From Metallumcola ferriviriculae (GTDB lineage: Bacteria; Bacillota; JADQBR01), in the NCBI RefSeq assembly GCF_035573695.1, contig NZ_CP121694.1:782501-846500 (forward strand): a DNA stretch of 64,000 bases. The letters run 5' to 3'. Each line of letters begins with the position of its first letter. The first letter of the stretch is position 1. The notes beneath the pieces were generated by a model. It was not told the origin of the DNA and did not search any database. It saw only the letters and a program-made list of their open reading frames with translations. The position numbers were made by a program, and so were the translations under genes. Of this stretch, positions 7,890 through 16,254 are shown piece after piece.

Positions 7890-9886
7890 GAAGCGCCTTT
7901 GATATACCGAATATTATTAACACTAAAAACGGTTATGTGCTTGATTTGTCCCCGGAGCGTTTGACCTCAGCCTTAGCAGCAGAGGGTTTTAGCCTTAATG
8001 ACTCAACTTTGCACAGTGATTTTGCCGGGCGGGCCGTACTAAGTGACCCTACTTCTGAAATAGCGATGGTGCTAAATGATCAGATATCCAGCGTAGATAT
8101 ACGCCCTTTCTTATCTATGCTGTTAGCTAAGTCGGGAAAAAGAGATGTCAATACGGCCATAGCGGCTAAAACCTGTGACATGGGCTACTATCCTTTGGTA
8201 GCGAACACCTGTAATTCCGAAAATACCAGTTTTGAAACTAAGTTTAAATGTAAAGATGGCTATCCTACCGGTATTGTGGAGTGGCACTATGCCAGGGACT
8301 ATAACGGCAAGGTACGTGCCTTAGATATACTATCCTTTTCGCGAAATAACGTACTGTACATAATTGCCGATGCCCAAAACATCAATGATTTAAAGATTGC
8401 CATGGAATGGGTAGGGTGGGATTCCGGCCAGCCAGATAAACATGATTTGTCTGCAGCGTACGAGATTTATAATGGCCAGGGCGTAATTTGGGTAGAAGAA
8501 CATAATAGCGGCTGGTTTGCGGCTTTAAGCTGCACCAATATGAATGAATATCAGGTGGATTCAGTTCAGTTCACACCTATCTATGCATTGGATGAGACTA
8601 AAACTACTGTTAGCCATTCAAGTTGTTTTGTTGGTATGGGTACGGATGGTCTGGGTGAACGCGGTAGTGTAGTTTTTGCTATCGCCATAGGCAGGAGTAA
8701 GGCTGAGGTAATGGAAAAAGCGGTAGCTGGCCTCTCAAATTGGGAAAGTGAATATACGGACGCAGAGAACATGTGGTGTGAATACTTTTCCGGTTTAGAA
8801 AGGCAGTGGTTTGCCCCGGAAGCAATAAAGGCCAAGGGATATTTTTCTCTCATGCAAATCCTTAATTTGTCGGTGGGCGGCTATTTGTCAGCGGGAATTC
8901 CCAATTGGCCTTATAACTGGGTGCGTGATACTGCCTGGGCGATCCATGCCCTCATCCCAATAAAACCGGCACTAGCTGCCCAGTTTCTCAGCTGGTTTGA
9001 AGGTAAGAACATGTTAACAGTAAACGACTTTGATATAGATGGTACCGGGGAATACAACTATAACAACACCGATAATGCGGCTGTATTCCTGGCGGCAGCC
9101 GGTAAATACTTTAGGCACACTAATGATAAACAATTGCTGTCAGGGTTAAAACCGCAGCTAGATCAGTTGTTTACCTACCTAGAGGACAATTTTATAGAGG
9201 CAGATAGACATATTTTAGCCCGGCATGTTCATGATTATTGGGATGACTATGCTAGTGAGATAACAACATCGTTGGTGAAATATGAAAGCATGGTGGATAT
9301 CTTATGGATTTATGCTCTTGAGAATCTTATCCCGGTATATAGAAGCTTAGGTGATAACAGCAGGGTTACCTTTGGGGTGAACGCACTTAGTCTTCTTAAG
9401 CAGGGGTTAGCTGATTACCGCCGGGAGGACGGGGGCTTTGATTATGCTATTAAACAGGATGGGACGCTGTATGACAGTGTTTTAACGGTGCCAGCTAATA
9501 TTTTCGCAGCCTGGATGCTTAATGACAAGTCATGTTTCAATTGGCTTAAGAGCAGAACTGCAGTTGCAACCCTGGGAGGGCTGGGGTTACAACTTGACCA
9601 TGGGGTAGGCTTTTCCCAAAGCAGCACAGGAACAGCAAAAAAGAAAGATATCTGGTTTCCGCATGTCTGTATTATTGCCATGTTAGCGGCTGAAGAGGGT
9701 GATTTAAAGCCGCTTAAGCTTCTAGCTAATAATTTTCCTTTCGGGTCCTTGCCTGAATATGTGCAGGCAGATTTAAAGAATGGGAATAGGCTTGGCTATT
9801 TAAGCGGAGCCTGGTCCTTTTCCTGGTCATACGCAGCCTATCTTGAAATGATGAACCGCCTGTTTTTAGCAAGCGGGGGTAAATAA
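7886..9886 (+). CDS. Six-hairpin (alpha/alpha toroid) glycosidase-like tail protein
   Basis: 666-aa protein between tape measure and Dit, overlapping the tape measure stop by 4 bases. Residues ~1-290 look beta-rich. Residues ~300-655 are helical, with IPNWPYNWVRDTAWAIHAL near 338-356, FDIDGTGEYNYNN near 382-394 and HDYWDDY near 449-455. This combination recalls GH15-like and other six-hairpin glycosidases, where the W-RD-A segment lines the active site. It could cleave host surface glycans or bind them. No catalytic residue was proven and no signal peptide is seen. It is unusual for this tail position. Confidence 0.6.
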   Translation: MRSAFDIPNIINTKNGYVLDLSPERLTSALAAEGFSLNDSTLHSDFAGRAVLSDPTSEIAMVLNDQISSVDIRPFLSMLLAKSGKRDVNTAIAAKTCDMGYYPLVANTCNSENTSFETKFKCKDGYPTGIVEWHYARDYNGKVRALDILSFSRNNVLYIIADAQNINDLKIAMEWVGWDSGQPDKHDLSAAYEIYNGQGVIWVEEHNSGWFAALSCTNMNEYQVDSVQFTPIYALDETKTTVSHSSCFVGMGTDGLGERGSVVFAIAIGRSKAEVMEKAVAGLSNWESEYTDAENMWCEYFSGLERQWFAPEAIKAKGYFSLMQILNLSVGGYLSAGIPNWPYNWVRDTAWAIHALIPIKPALAAQFLSWFEGKNMLTVNDFDIDGTGEYNYNNTDNAAVFLAAAGKYFRHTNDKQLLSGLKPQLDQLFTYLEDNFIEADRHILARHVHDYWDDYASEITTSLVKYESMVDILWIYALENLIPVYRSLGDNSRVTFGVNALSLLKQGLADYRREDGGFDYAIKQDGTLYDSVLTVPANIFAAWMLNDKSCFNWLKSRTAVATLGGLGLQLDHGVGFSQSSTGTAKKKDIWFPHVCIIAMLAAEEGDLKPLKLLANNFPFGSLPEYVQADLKNGNRLGYLSGAWSFSWSYAAYLEMMNRLFLASGGK

Positions 9887-9887
9887 C

Positions 9888-11840
9888 ATGCGAGAACTAT
9901 TGAATAGTAAACTGATTGTCACTGATAGCGCAGATAGTTTTTACCGTCTTTTCCCTAACCCCCCGTTGGGATTGGTATTACTTAATTATACAGAGGGTGC
10001 CGGGGAAGCAACCAGAGCGGCCACCCTAGTTCCCTCCAGCGCCTGGACGCTTATTTTCTTATGCTCCTATGGTACTAAGGACGCGATAGATAAGGCTAAG
10101 CTAATCGCAGATAATTTGATTGATAATATTATCGAGACTACTGTCAATGGCCAAACCATGTACTTTCAATCCATACATTACTTTAATACTGATAATCAGC
10201 AATGGCAAAGACGAAAAGATGATGGTTATTGCGAGGTATATACAAGGGATTTGTTCTTATCAGCTTACGGTTTAAGCCGCTTATACCTTCGTTGTGGAGA
10301 AGATACTTACAAACAGTGGTCTTTAAAGCTGATTGAGAGCATTTATAAAGTGCAGACTGCTTTTTCTTCCCTTTGCGGCACCGAACTGCCTGCATATTTG
10401 GACGGTGCTTTTCCTGAATTTTATCTCCGCACAGATGCCGGAGTAGAATTCTATCCCGTTAACGGGCGTGTGCCACTGCATCTCGGGGATATTGCCTATG
10501 ACCTGGTGCAAACTGCAATAGCTGCATTTGGAAATAGCCAGCAAACTGCTGAGGGCGGGACTTACTATATCGGGGACATTAATGATAGATTTCATAACTT
10601 TATCCGCACAAATTGCATACAAAGCCAGCGGGGAGTAATGGAAACGGTAGGTCTGCCTTATATGTATATGGCCCCCATAGAAGGCACAAGTGATTATACT
10701 GGCAAGAACCTATCGCCGGTATATAACCAGTGGGGAGATGTTAACTGGACTTCAGATACAGTTCTGTGGTCGGTGCTGGGTTTGGCTAAAAATGAAGGCA
10801 GTGGGGCCGCGATCTTTGTTGCTAGGGCTAAAGCTTTAATGATAAACGGCTTTTTCTATGATGTATATACCTATACAGGAGTAAAGGATAGCGAGTTCCC
10901 CGATCTGGCTACTCAAGCCACTATTTTTTACCTTGAGGCCCTTCGTCTTACAGGAGGGACGTATGACTATAAAACAGAACAAGCGTTGATGAAGGTGCAG
11001 GTAGATAGTCTAGACCCTAATTCCAACGGACTATATTACTGGTCACTTGAAGATAAAACGGTGGAGATGGTAGCGACAGCGCGTATATTCACCGGCTTTT
11101 TTAATCTAGAAGCCTTTGCTAGCGGTATGCCAAGAAAGCTTTATTTTGACGGAGTGGATACCTCAACCTTTGGACTTTCCATCATTGATGTTAAGGGGCG
11201 CTGGGAAATTCCTGAAGGGGAGGAAACAAGCACAAAGCTTCCTGGCATGGATGGTACCTACTATCATCACACCGAATTCAAGGAGCGAACCATTGTAGTA
11301 AAGGGCCTATTAAAGCATGATAGCCGGTCGGCCTTAGTAGCTGCCCAGAAGGAGCTAAATACTTTGCTTAATCCCAAAAAGGGAGAATGTGAGCTTCGCT
11401 TTGATGATGAGTATTTCAATGTTTATAAAGGAAGGCTTCGGGGGAAAACCGTCATGGAAACTGTCGGTTCAATGGAAATACTTAATCTTCAATTCAATTG
11501 TTCGAAACCTTTTATTTATGGTGTACCCCAGTATTACAAAACCTCAGGTAGCGTTTGGCTATTAAACCGGGGTTCACAAAAAACGCCTCTCAGGTTAACC
11601 CTTACTGGTCCGGCAGAATTTCCGGTAATTAGCATCGGTGACAGCCAGATATATATTAATACATCACTTGGCAGCACCGATATATTTATTGTGGATAGCG
11701 AAAAATTAGAAATCACCTTAAACGGTGCCCCGGCAGCACATTTGGCTGAAGGGGATTTTTTATATCTTGAACCGGGCGAAACTGAGATCAGTACCTCCGC
11801 TGGAAACTTAGAGATAGAGTTTTCGGAAATGTGGCTGTAA
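9888..11840 (+). CDS. Distal tail protein (Dit) fused to an N-terminal toroid-like domain
   Basis: 650-aa protein with two parts. Residues ~414-650 are a full-length siphovirus Dit (MPRKLYFDGVDTSTFGLSII start; RGRWEIPEGEE-type loop; LRLTLTGPAEFPVISIG galectin-like part), the hexameric hub at the tail tip. Residues 1-413 are helical with TSDTVLWSVLGLAKN and PDLATQATIFYLEALRLTGG, resembling six-hairpin toroid domains like the preceding gene. The internal ATG at 11127 marks where a normal Dit would begin, so this is a domain fusion in one uninterrupted frame. Confidence 0.75.
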   Translation: MRELLNSKLIVTDSADSFYRLFPNPPLGLVLLNYTEGAGEATRAATLVPSSAWTLIFLCSYGTKDAIDKAKLIADNLIDNIIETTVNGQTMYFQSIHYFNTDNQQWQRRKDDGYCEVYTRDLFLSAYGLSRLYLRCGEDTYKQWSLKLIESIYKVQTAFSSLCGTELPAYLDGAFPEFYLRTDAGVEFYPVNGRVPLHLGDIAYDLVQTAIAAFGNSQQTAEGGTYYIGDINDRFHNFIRTNCIQSQRGVMETVGLPYMYMAPIEGTSDYTGKNLSPVYNQWGDVNWTSDTVLWSVLGLAKNEGSGAAIFVARAKALMINGFFYDVYTYTGVKDSEFPDLATQATIFYLEALRLTGGTYDYKTEQALMKVQVDSLDPNSNGLYYWSLEDKTVEMVATARIFTGFFNLEAFASGMPRKLYFDGVDTSTFGLSIIDVKGRWEIPEGEETSTKLPGMDGTYYHHTEFKERTIVVKGLLKHDSRSALVAAQKELNTLLNPKKGECELRFDDEYFNVYKGRLRGKTVMETVGSMEILNLQFNCSKPFIYGVPQYYKTSGSVWLLNRGSQKTPLRLTLTGPAEFPVISIGDSQIYINTSLGSTDIFIVDSEKLEITLNGAPAAHLAEGDFLYLEPGETEISTSAGNLEIEFSEMWL

Positions 11841-11853
11841 AGGTGGTGATAAG

Positions 11854-14196
11854 ATGCTTGAGATATATGATGCAGCTGGTATCAAGCGATTAGGCTATTT
11901 GGGACAAAAGGAACTAAGTGATTTTTGTCGGGTAAGAAGTAGTAATGGCATGAGCACCCTAAAGTTTAATTGCCTGGTTAATGAAAAGACCCTGCGGCTT
12001 ATCGAAAGCGAAAACAGAATTTACTTTGAGGGTAGTGAGTATATCATAAAAAGCCCTTCAGCCACTTTGACAGATGAGGGGTTTATCAGTGTATCCTGTG
12101 TGTGTTCAGCAGAGGAACTGCTCTATCGCTATATTGACGGCGAGCTAGCCTTTTCTAATGCTAGTATGAGCTATGCAGTAGCCAGGGTACTTGAGAATAC
12201 GGGCTGGACTTTAAAGTATTGCGACCCCACTATCACCACTCTCCGTGATGTCCGTTTGGAAAATCTTAATCGTCTGGAAGCTTTAAACGAGCTACTTAAA
12301 CTATACGGGGCAGTGGAGGAATATTGTTACGGGCCTTTCGTGCAATTTGATACTCTGGAAAAAACAGTGAGCCTATATAACGATATTGGCCAGGATAACG
12401 GGGTGACTATTCGTTCAGGAAGAAATTTAGCCAGCTTGGATTTAAGCTACGACTCGAAGGGGCTGGTAACCAGGCTATATGTGAAAGGAAAGGATGGCGT
12501 AGATATCGCTAGTGTCAATGGTGGCTATAGCTATATTGAAAACTTCTCCTTTTTCACAGCCCTCGGCTACAACACGGCTGACAGCATCATAAGGGAGCGT
12601 TTGGTGCGAGAAGATGTGGTTACCTATGACAAGATCGCTGACCCTAGTGAATTGTTGGAGCAGGGGCGAAGAAAGCTCGCGGTCGTCGCTTGGCCCAAGC
12701 TTAGTGTGAGTGTGAAGCTGGCTGACCTTTACCGCTTGTATGCTGAGGCCCTTTATAAAATAGAGGTGGGGGATTGGGTAACGGTAGAATATACCGGGCC
12801 GCAAGATATCTCTGTACGCTTAAGGGTACGAGTAATTGAAATGGTTGAATACCCCTATGAACCGCAGAGAAACAGCATTAACGTGGGAACTCCGAAACCG
12901 CAGATAAGTGATGCTGTGAAACCGGCTGTGACTACTGCGAGAATAATTACCCGGAACCGCCATGCCAATAGCCTGTTACAAGGCTTTATCAATACCGCCA
13001 CCACCTTAATCAATGGTACAAATGGGCTGCTAACTATTACTGACAACACAATAGACTTTTGGGGCATTGATGCTGAAGGCAGGCGAAATGGCAAGGGGGT
13101 ACGCCTATCGCCAGGGGGACTTGGTATCACTGAAGACGGTGGGCAAAGCTACAAAACAGCAGTAACCGGAGAAGGTGTGCTATCAAGTACCGTAGTGATT
13201 AACGAACTTTATGCATTATCTACCGCTGATGAATATACCAAAATCATGTCTGATGGTTTACATGTATATGATGAGAATAATATTGAACGCCTCCATGCCG
13301 GTCATTGGCAGGTGGACGCTACAGAGCGTTTTGGTTTAAGGATTACAGCATCAGATGGGACGACAGTTATTTTAGATGATCGTGGTATGCTGCAAACTTG
13401 GCAGTTGCATGTAGTAGATAATGTAGATGCCACTCATCCCCTTAAGATAATTTTCTATGTTCCACCTGGAGCCAATCTATTAAATGGTAAGCAGTTTAAA
13501 CTCAGCTTTACCAAGGAATGGTTTAGAGCCTATGAAACCGGAGCAGCATCAGGAGGTGGTGTTTATGCATCCACTGAAGATGGTGGTTATACCTTTACAT
13601 CCACTGAGTCAGGTGGCGGCGACATAGATACCAGCGAGCCTGGATTGTGGATTCTCTCTCCCTCACAGTATCTATTACCCGATTTTATGGATATGGCGGG
13701 CTATCATTTTCACGATAATACCATGGAGAAAGATGGTACGCATAACCATGGAATTGAGCATGGCACTACCCTTATCACCGATACGGGTAGTGTTTCATGG
13801 GTACAAAGTGGCTATCATGACCATATTCTTCACAATACTTATGCCGGAGATCACGCTCACGCTATGCTATCAGTTTCCCATACCCACGCTGTTTCTTTGC
13901 CGTTTCATGCTCACAACATGTATTTACCGAATCATCGCCATATGGTTTCTTTAGGGGACCATACTCACAATTTGGTTTTTGGTATATATGAGGGAACTGC
14001 CCCGGCTGACATATCAATTACTCTGGACGGAACTGATATTACTGCGCAACTTGGGGGGCCATTTAACGAAAACAAGAATGAACTCCAATTATCCCCCCAT
14101 ATAACGTCGCCAGGCTGGCATAATTTAGAGCTAGGCAGCAGTATTTTAGGTAGGATAAATGCCAGTTTGTTTATTCAACTATTTATGTATATGTGA
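11854..14196 (+). CDS. Tail-associated lysin/baseplate protein (Tal-like) with histidine-rich tip
   Basis: 780-aa protein after Dit. The first ~360 residues match the N-terminal ring domain of prophage tail endopeptidase/gp27-like proteins (MLEIYDAAGIKRLGYLG start, GDWVTVEYTGPQDI near 307). A middle beta-rich stalk follows. Residues ~618-705 hold eight HxH motifs (HFH, HNH, HDH, HAH, HTH, HAH, HRH, HTH), the pattern by which some phage fibre tips bind metal ions along a trimer axis. The last ~75 residues form a distinct end domain, likely for receptor contact. No peptidase motif was recognised. Confidence 0.8.
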   Translation: MLEIYDAAGIKRLGYLGQKELSDFCRVRSSNGMSTLKFNCLVNEKTLRLIESENRIYFEGSEYIIKSPSATLTDEGFISVSCVCSAEELLYRYIDGELAFSNASMSYAVARVLENTGWTLKYCDPTITTLRDVRLENLNRLEALNELLKLYGAVEEYCYGPFVQFDTLEKTVSLYNDIGQDNGVTIRSGRNLASLDLSYDSKGLVTRLYVKGKDGVDIASVNGGYSYIENFSFFTALGYNTADSIIRERLVREDVVTYDKIADPSELLEQGRRKLAVVAWPKLSVSVKLADLYRLYAEALYKIEVGDWVTVEYTGPQDISVRLRVRVIEMVEYPYEPQRNSINVGTPKPQISDAVKPAVTTARIITRNRHANSLLQGFINTATTLINGTNGLLTITDNTIDFWGIDAEGRRNGKGVRLSPGGLGITEDGGQSYKTAVTGEGVLSSTVVINELYALSTADEYTKIMSDGLHVYDENNIERLHAGHWQVDATERFGLRITASDGTTVILDDRGMLQTWQLHVVDNVDATHPLKIIFYVPPGANLLNGKQFKLSFTKEWFRAYETGAASGGGVYASTEDGGYTFTSTESGGGDIDTSEPGLWILSPSQYLLPDFMDMAGYHFHDNTMEKDGTHNHGIEHGTTLITDTGSVSWVQSGYHDHILHNTYAGDHAHAMLSVSHTHAVSLPFHAHNMYLPNHRHMVSLGDHTHNLVFGIYEGTAPADISITLDGTDITAQLGGPFNENKNELQLSPHITSPGWHNLELGSSILGRINASLFIQLFMYM

Positions 14197-14206
14197 GGTG
14201 AAAGAG

Positions 14207-14431
14207 ATGTCAAAGCATATTAAGGTTGAGAAAGATAAGGAAGGAAACTTTAAGGTGATTCATTCACTAGAGCTGGACGAGCAAGGGCTATTAGGAAGGA
14301 AAAAGCAGCTTGAAAAATCTATCAAAGCTTATGACTTTCAGCTTAAGGGAATGACGGAGGCAAAGGCTCAGCTTCAGGCAGAACTGGATTCTATTAATCA
14401 AAGTTTAGTTAAAGAGAATGGGGGGACTTAA
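14207..14431 (+). CDS. Small coiled-coil phage protein
   Basis: 74-aa, highly charged protein; residues ~28-70 form a clear heptad-like coiled coil (LGRKKQLEKSIKAYDFQLKG and onwards). It lies between Tal and holin genes, where many Firmicutes phages encode a small helper protein. ATG at 14207 is chosen over an upstream in-frame ATG because GAGGTGAAAGAG precedes it. The function is unknown. Confidence 0.7.
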   Translation: MSKHIKVEKDKEGNFKVIHSLELDEQGLLGRKKQLEKSIKAYDFQLKGMTEAKAQLQAELDSINQSLVKENGGT

Positions 14432-14840
14432 TTTGAAAGATACAAGCACCTTTCAATTAACTTTTGCAGCCGTTGGGGGCTGGCTGGGATATCTTCTTGG
14501 CGGCCTTGACGGTTTTCTTTATGCTCTGATAGCTTTCGTGGGCATAGACTACTTGACCGGTGTGATGGTGGCTATCATCGAGAAACGGCTCTCGAGTGAA
14601 GTTGGTGCTCGAGGGATATTTAAAAAGGTACTGATTTTTACCTTGGTTGGTATTGGAAACATAGTAGATGTTCATCTAATAAAGAACGGTAGTGCAATTC
14701 GCACCGCCGTTATTTTTTTCTACTTGTCTAACGAGGGTATCAGTATTTTGGAGAATGCCGCCATCATCGGCCTGCCTATACCGGAAAAGCTTCAAGATGT
14801 TCTGTCCCAACTGAACGGTAAAGCCAGGGAGGAAGATTGA
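14418..14840 (+). CDS. Phage holin (PF05105 / toxin-secretion holin family)
   Basis: About 140-aa membrane protein with three or four hydrophobic segments (GGWLGYLLGGLDGFLYALIAF; VLIFTLVGIGNIVDV; AVIFFYLSNEGISILENAA). The DYLTGVMVAI motif and SNEGISILENA are diagnostic of this holin family. It makes the membrane lesion that releases or activates the amidase encoded next. ATG at 14418 overlaps the previous gene; TTG at 14433 with the GGGGGG just upstream is an alternative start. Confidence 0.9.
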   Translation: MGGLNLKDTSTFQLTFAAVGGWLGYLLGGLDGFLYALIAFVGIDYLTGVMVAIIEKRLSSEVGARGIFKKVLIFTLVGIGNIVDVHLIKNGSAIRTAVIFFYLSNEGISILENAAIIGLPIPEKLQDVLSQLNGKAREED

Positions 14841-14841
14841 A

Positions 14842-15552
14842 ATGGAGTTAATAACAAAATATATGACTCGTAATGATTGCTACAAGGCAGGACGAAAAAT
14901 TAACCCCACGGGCATTATGGTACATTCAACCGCTACTCCCGGTATGATGGCGGTAGACTGGTTTAGTCGTTGGAATAAATCATACCAGGCGGGGGAGATA
15001 AACCGGCAGGTATGTGTCCATGCTTTTTTGGATGACAAGGAAGTCCACCAATACCTCCCCTGGGAGCATCGGGGGTGGCATGCTGGTGGGAAGGCGAATA
15101 ATACCCACATTGGCTTTGAAATCTGTGAGCCAGGTGGGTTTTCTTATGCTGGTGGGGCTAACATGGTGGGCTATGATGTTTTAAAGCAGGAAGCTTATTT
15201 TAGGAAAGCTTGGCAGAATGCGGTGGAACTTTGTGTGATGCTCTGTAAGAAATATGGGCTGAGTGAACAGGACATTGTGGATCACTCTGAAGGTCATAAG
15301 CTTGCCATAGCTAGTAATCACGCAGATGTGAAGCATTGGTTTCCTAAACATGGTGAGAGTATGGATACTTTTCGGAAGGCTGTGAAAGTCGCTCTTAAGG
15401 CAGAACAATCCGCTAATAGTAATGATCCAATCGCTAAAGCCAAAAAGTTATATCGTGTTCAAGTAGGTGCTTTTGCCAATAAACAAAACGCAGATGCCAT
15501 GTTAGAGAAGATTAAAGCGGCAGGTTTTGATGGCTATGTGAAATACGAATAA
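14842..15552 (+). CDS. N-acetylmuramoyl-L-alanine amidase (endolysin) with SPOR domain
   Basis: 236-aa lysis enzyme. Residues ~15-170 form an amidase_2/PGRP zinc amidase (MVHSTATPG supplies the first His ligand; THIGFEICEP; DHSEGHKLAIASNHADVKHW supplies later ligands). Residues ~198-236 (LYRVQVGAFANKQNADAMLE) form a SPOR-like peptidoglycan-binding repeat. It has no signal peptide, consistent with holin-dependent export. It is the last gene of the late operon. Confidence 0.92.
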   Translation: MELITKYMTRNDCYKAGRKINPTGIMVHSTATPGMMAVDWFSRWNKSYQAGEINRQVCVHAFLDDKEVHQYLPWEHRGWHAGGKANNTHIGFEICEPGGFSYAGGANMVGYDVLKQEAYFRKAWQNAVELCVMLCKKYGLSEQDIVDHSEGHKLAIASNHADVKHWFPKHGESMDTFRKAVKVALKAEQSANSNDPIAKAKKLYRVQVGAFANKQNADAMLEKIKAAGFDGYVKYE

Positions 15553-15569
15553 CACTAATCAATCATTAT

Positions 15570-15601
15570 GGGGAGCGACTCAAACGGGTCGCCCCTTTTT
15601 T
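15570..15601 (+). terminator. Rho-independent terminator of phage late operon
   Basis: A GGGG/CCCC plus GCGAC/GTCGC stem (one bulged A) with a short loop is followed by six T residues. It lies 17 bases after the amidase stop codon. Confidence 0.85.
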
Positions 15602-15616
15602 CATGGAGGTAGAACC

Positions 15617-16054
15617 ATGACGACTAAGCAAAAGCTAAAAATTCAGCAGCTGCGCAAGCTTGGACAGAGCTACGGGAAAATAGCTGCAGCCCTTTCAATC
15701 TCAGAAAACACAGTGAAATCCTATTGTAGGCGCAACAACATCGGTAATAGTAAAAAGCCCGTTGAACATGAAGACAAAGAATCAAATATCAACTGCAAGC
15801 ACTGCGGGGAACCCTTGACACAAGGAACAAAGGGACACCCTAAGAAATTTTGCTCTGAACAATGTCGTCGAGCATGGTGGAAAGAAAATGACAGCCAATA
15901 TAAAAAGAAAGCCTATTACACACTGGTTTGCAAAGAGTGTGGGAAAACATTCGAAAGTTATGGCAATAAAACCCGCAAGTTTTGTGGGCATGCCTGTTAT
16001 ATAAAGCACCGTTTTGAAAAAGCGAGGGATGATTGTGACGCATGCTCAGTTTGA
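15617..16054 (+). CDS. HTH protein with two zinc ribbons
   Basis: 145-aa protein. Residues 1-38 form a sigma-70 region 4/LuxR-like helix-turn-helix (QSYGKIAAALSISENTVKSY). Two C-x2-C...C-x3-C zinc fingers follow (CKHCGE...CSEQC at ~57-83 and CKECGK...CGHAC at ~102-126). Such proteins commonly sit just upstream of large serine recombinases in Clostridia mobile elements, so a role in regulating integration/excision is plausible. A good ribosome binding site (ATGGAGG) precedes the ATG. Confidence 0.8.
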   Translation: MTTKQKLKIQQLRKLGQSYGKIAAALSISENTVKSYCRRNNIGNSKKPVEHEDKESNINCKHCGEPLTQGTKGHPKKFCSEQCRRAWWKENDSQYKKKAYYTLVCKECGKTFESYGNKTRKFCGHACYIKHRFEKARDDCDACSV

Positions 16055-16190
16055 ACGTGAAAAGAACTATCAGGTATCATTTGCCATAGCAAAAACCATG
16101 CTCTCAAAAGGGTTAATTAATAGGAAGGAATTCGCCAAGATTAATTCACTTCTCGTTGCCAAATATCAGCCTTTAATAGGTAGTTTGTGA
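16029..16190 (+). CDS. Small SHOCT-like protein upstream of recombinases
   Basis: 53-aa protein overlapping the previous gene by 26 bases in another frame. The core (KNYQVSFAIAKTMLSKGLI, NRKEFAKINSLL) has the short bihelical SHOCT-like layout found in small proteins preceding serine recombinases. GTG at 16035, with GCGAGGG upstream, is an alternative start. The call is from pattern and position only. Confidence 0.6.
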   Translation: MIVTHAQFEREKNYQVSFAIAKTMLSKGLINRKEFAKINSLLVAKYQPLIGSL

Positions 16191-16254
16191 TATGTTAATT
16201 AGCTTGCTATGTATCAAAATCAGAGTTAACATGTCACACTAGGGAGGTGATTAT

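Noticed and set aside
15617-16054. Possible sigma factor
   Set aside because: Only the HTH resembles sigma region 4; region 2 is absent and two zinc ribbons follow, so a sigma factor call is not supported.
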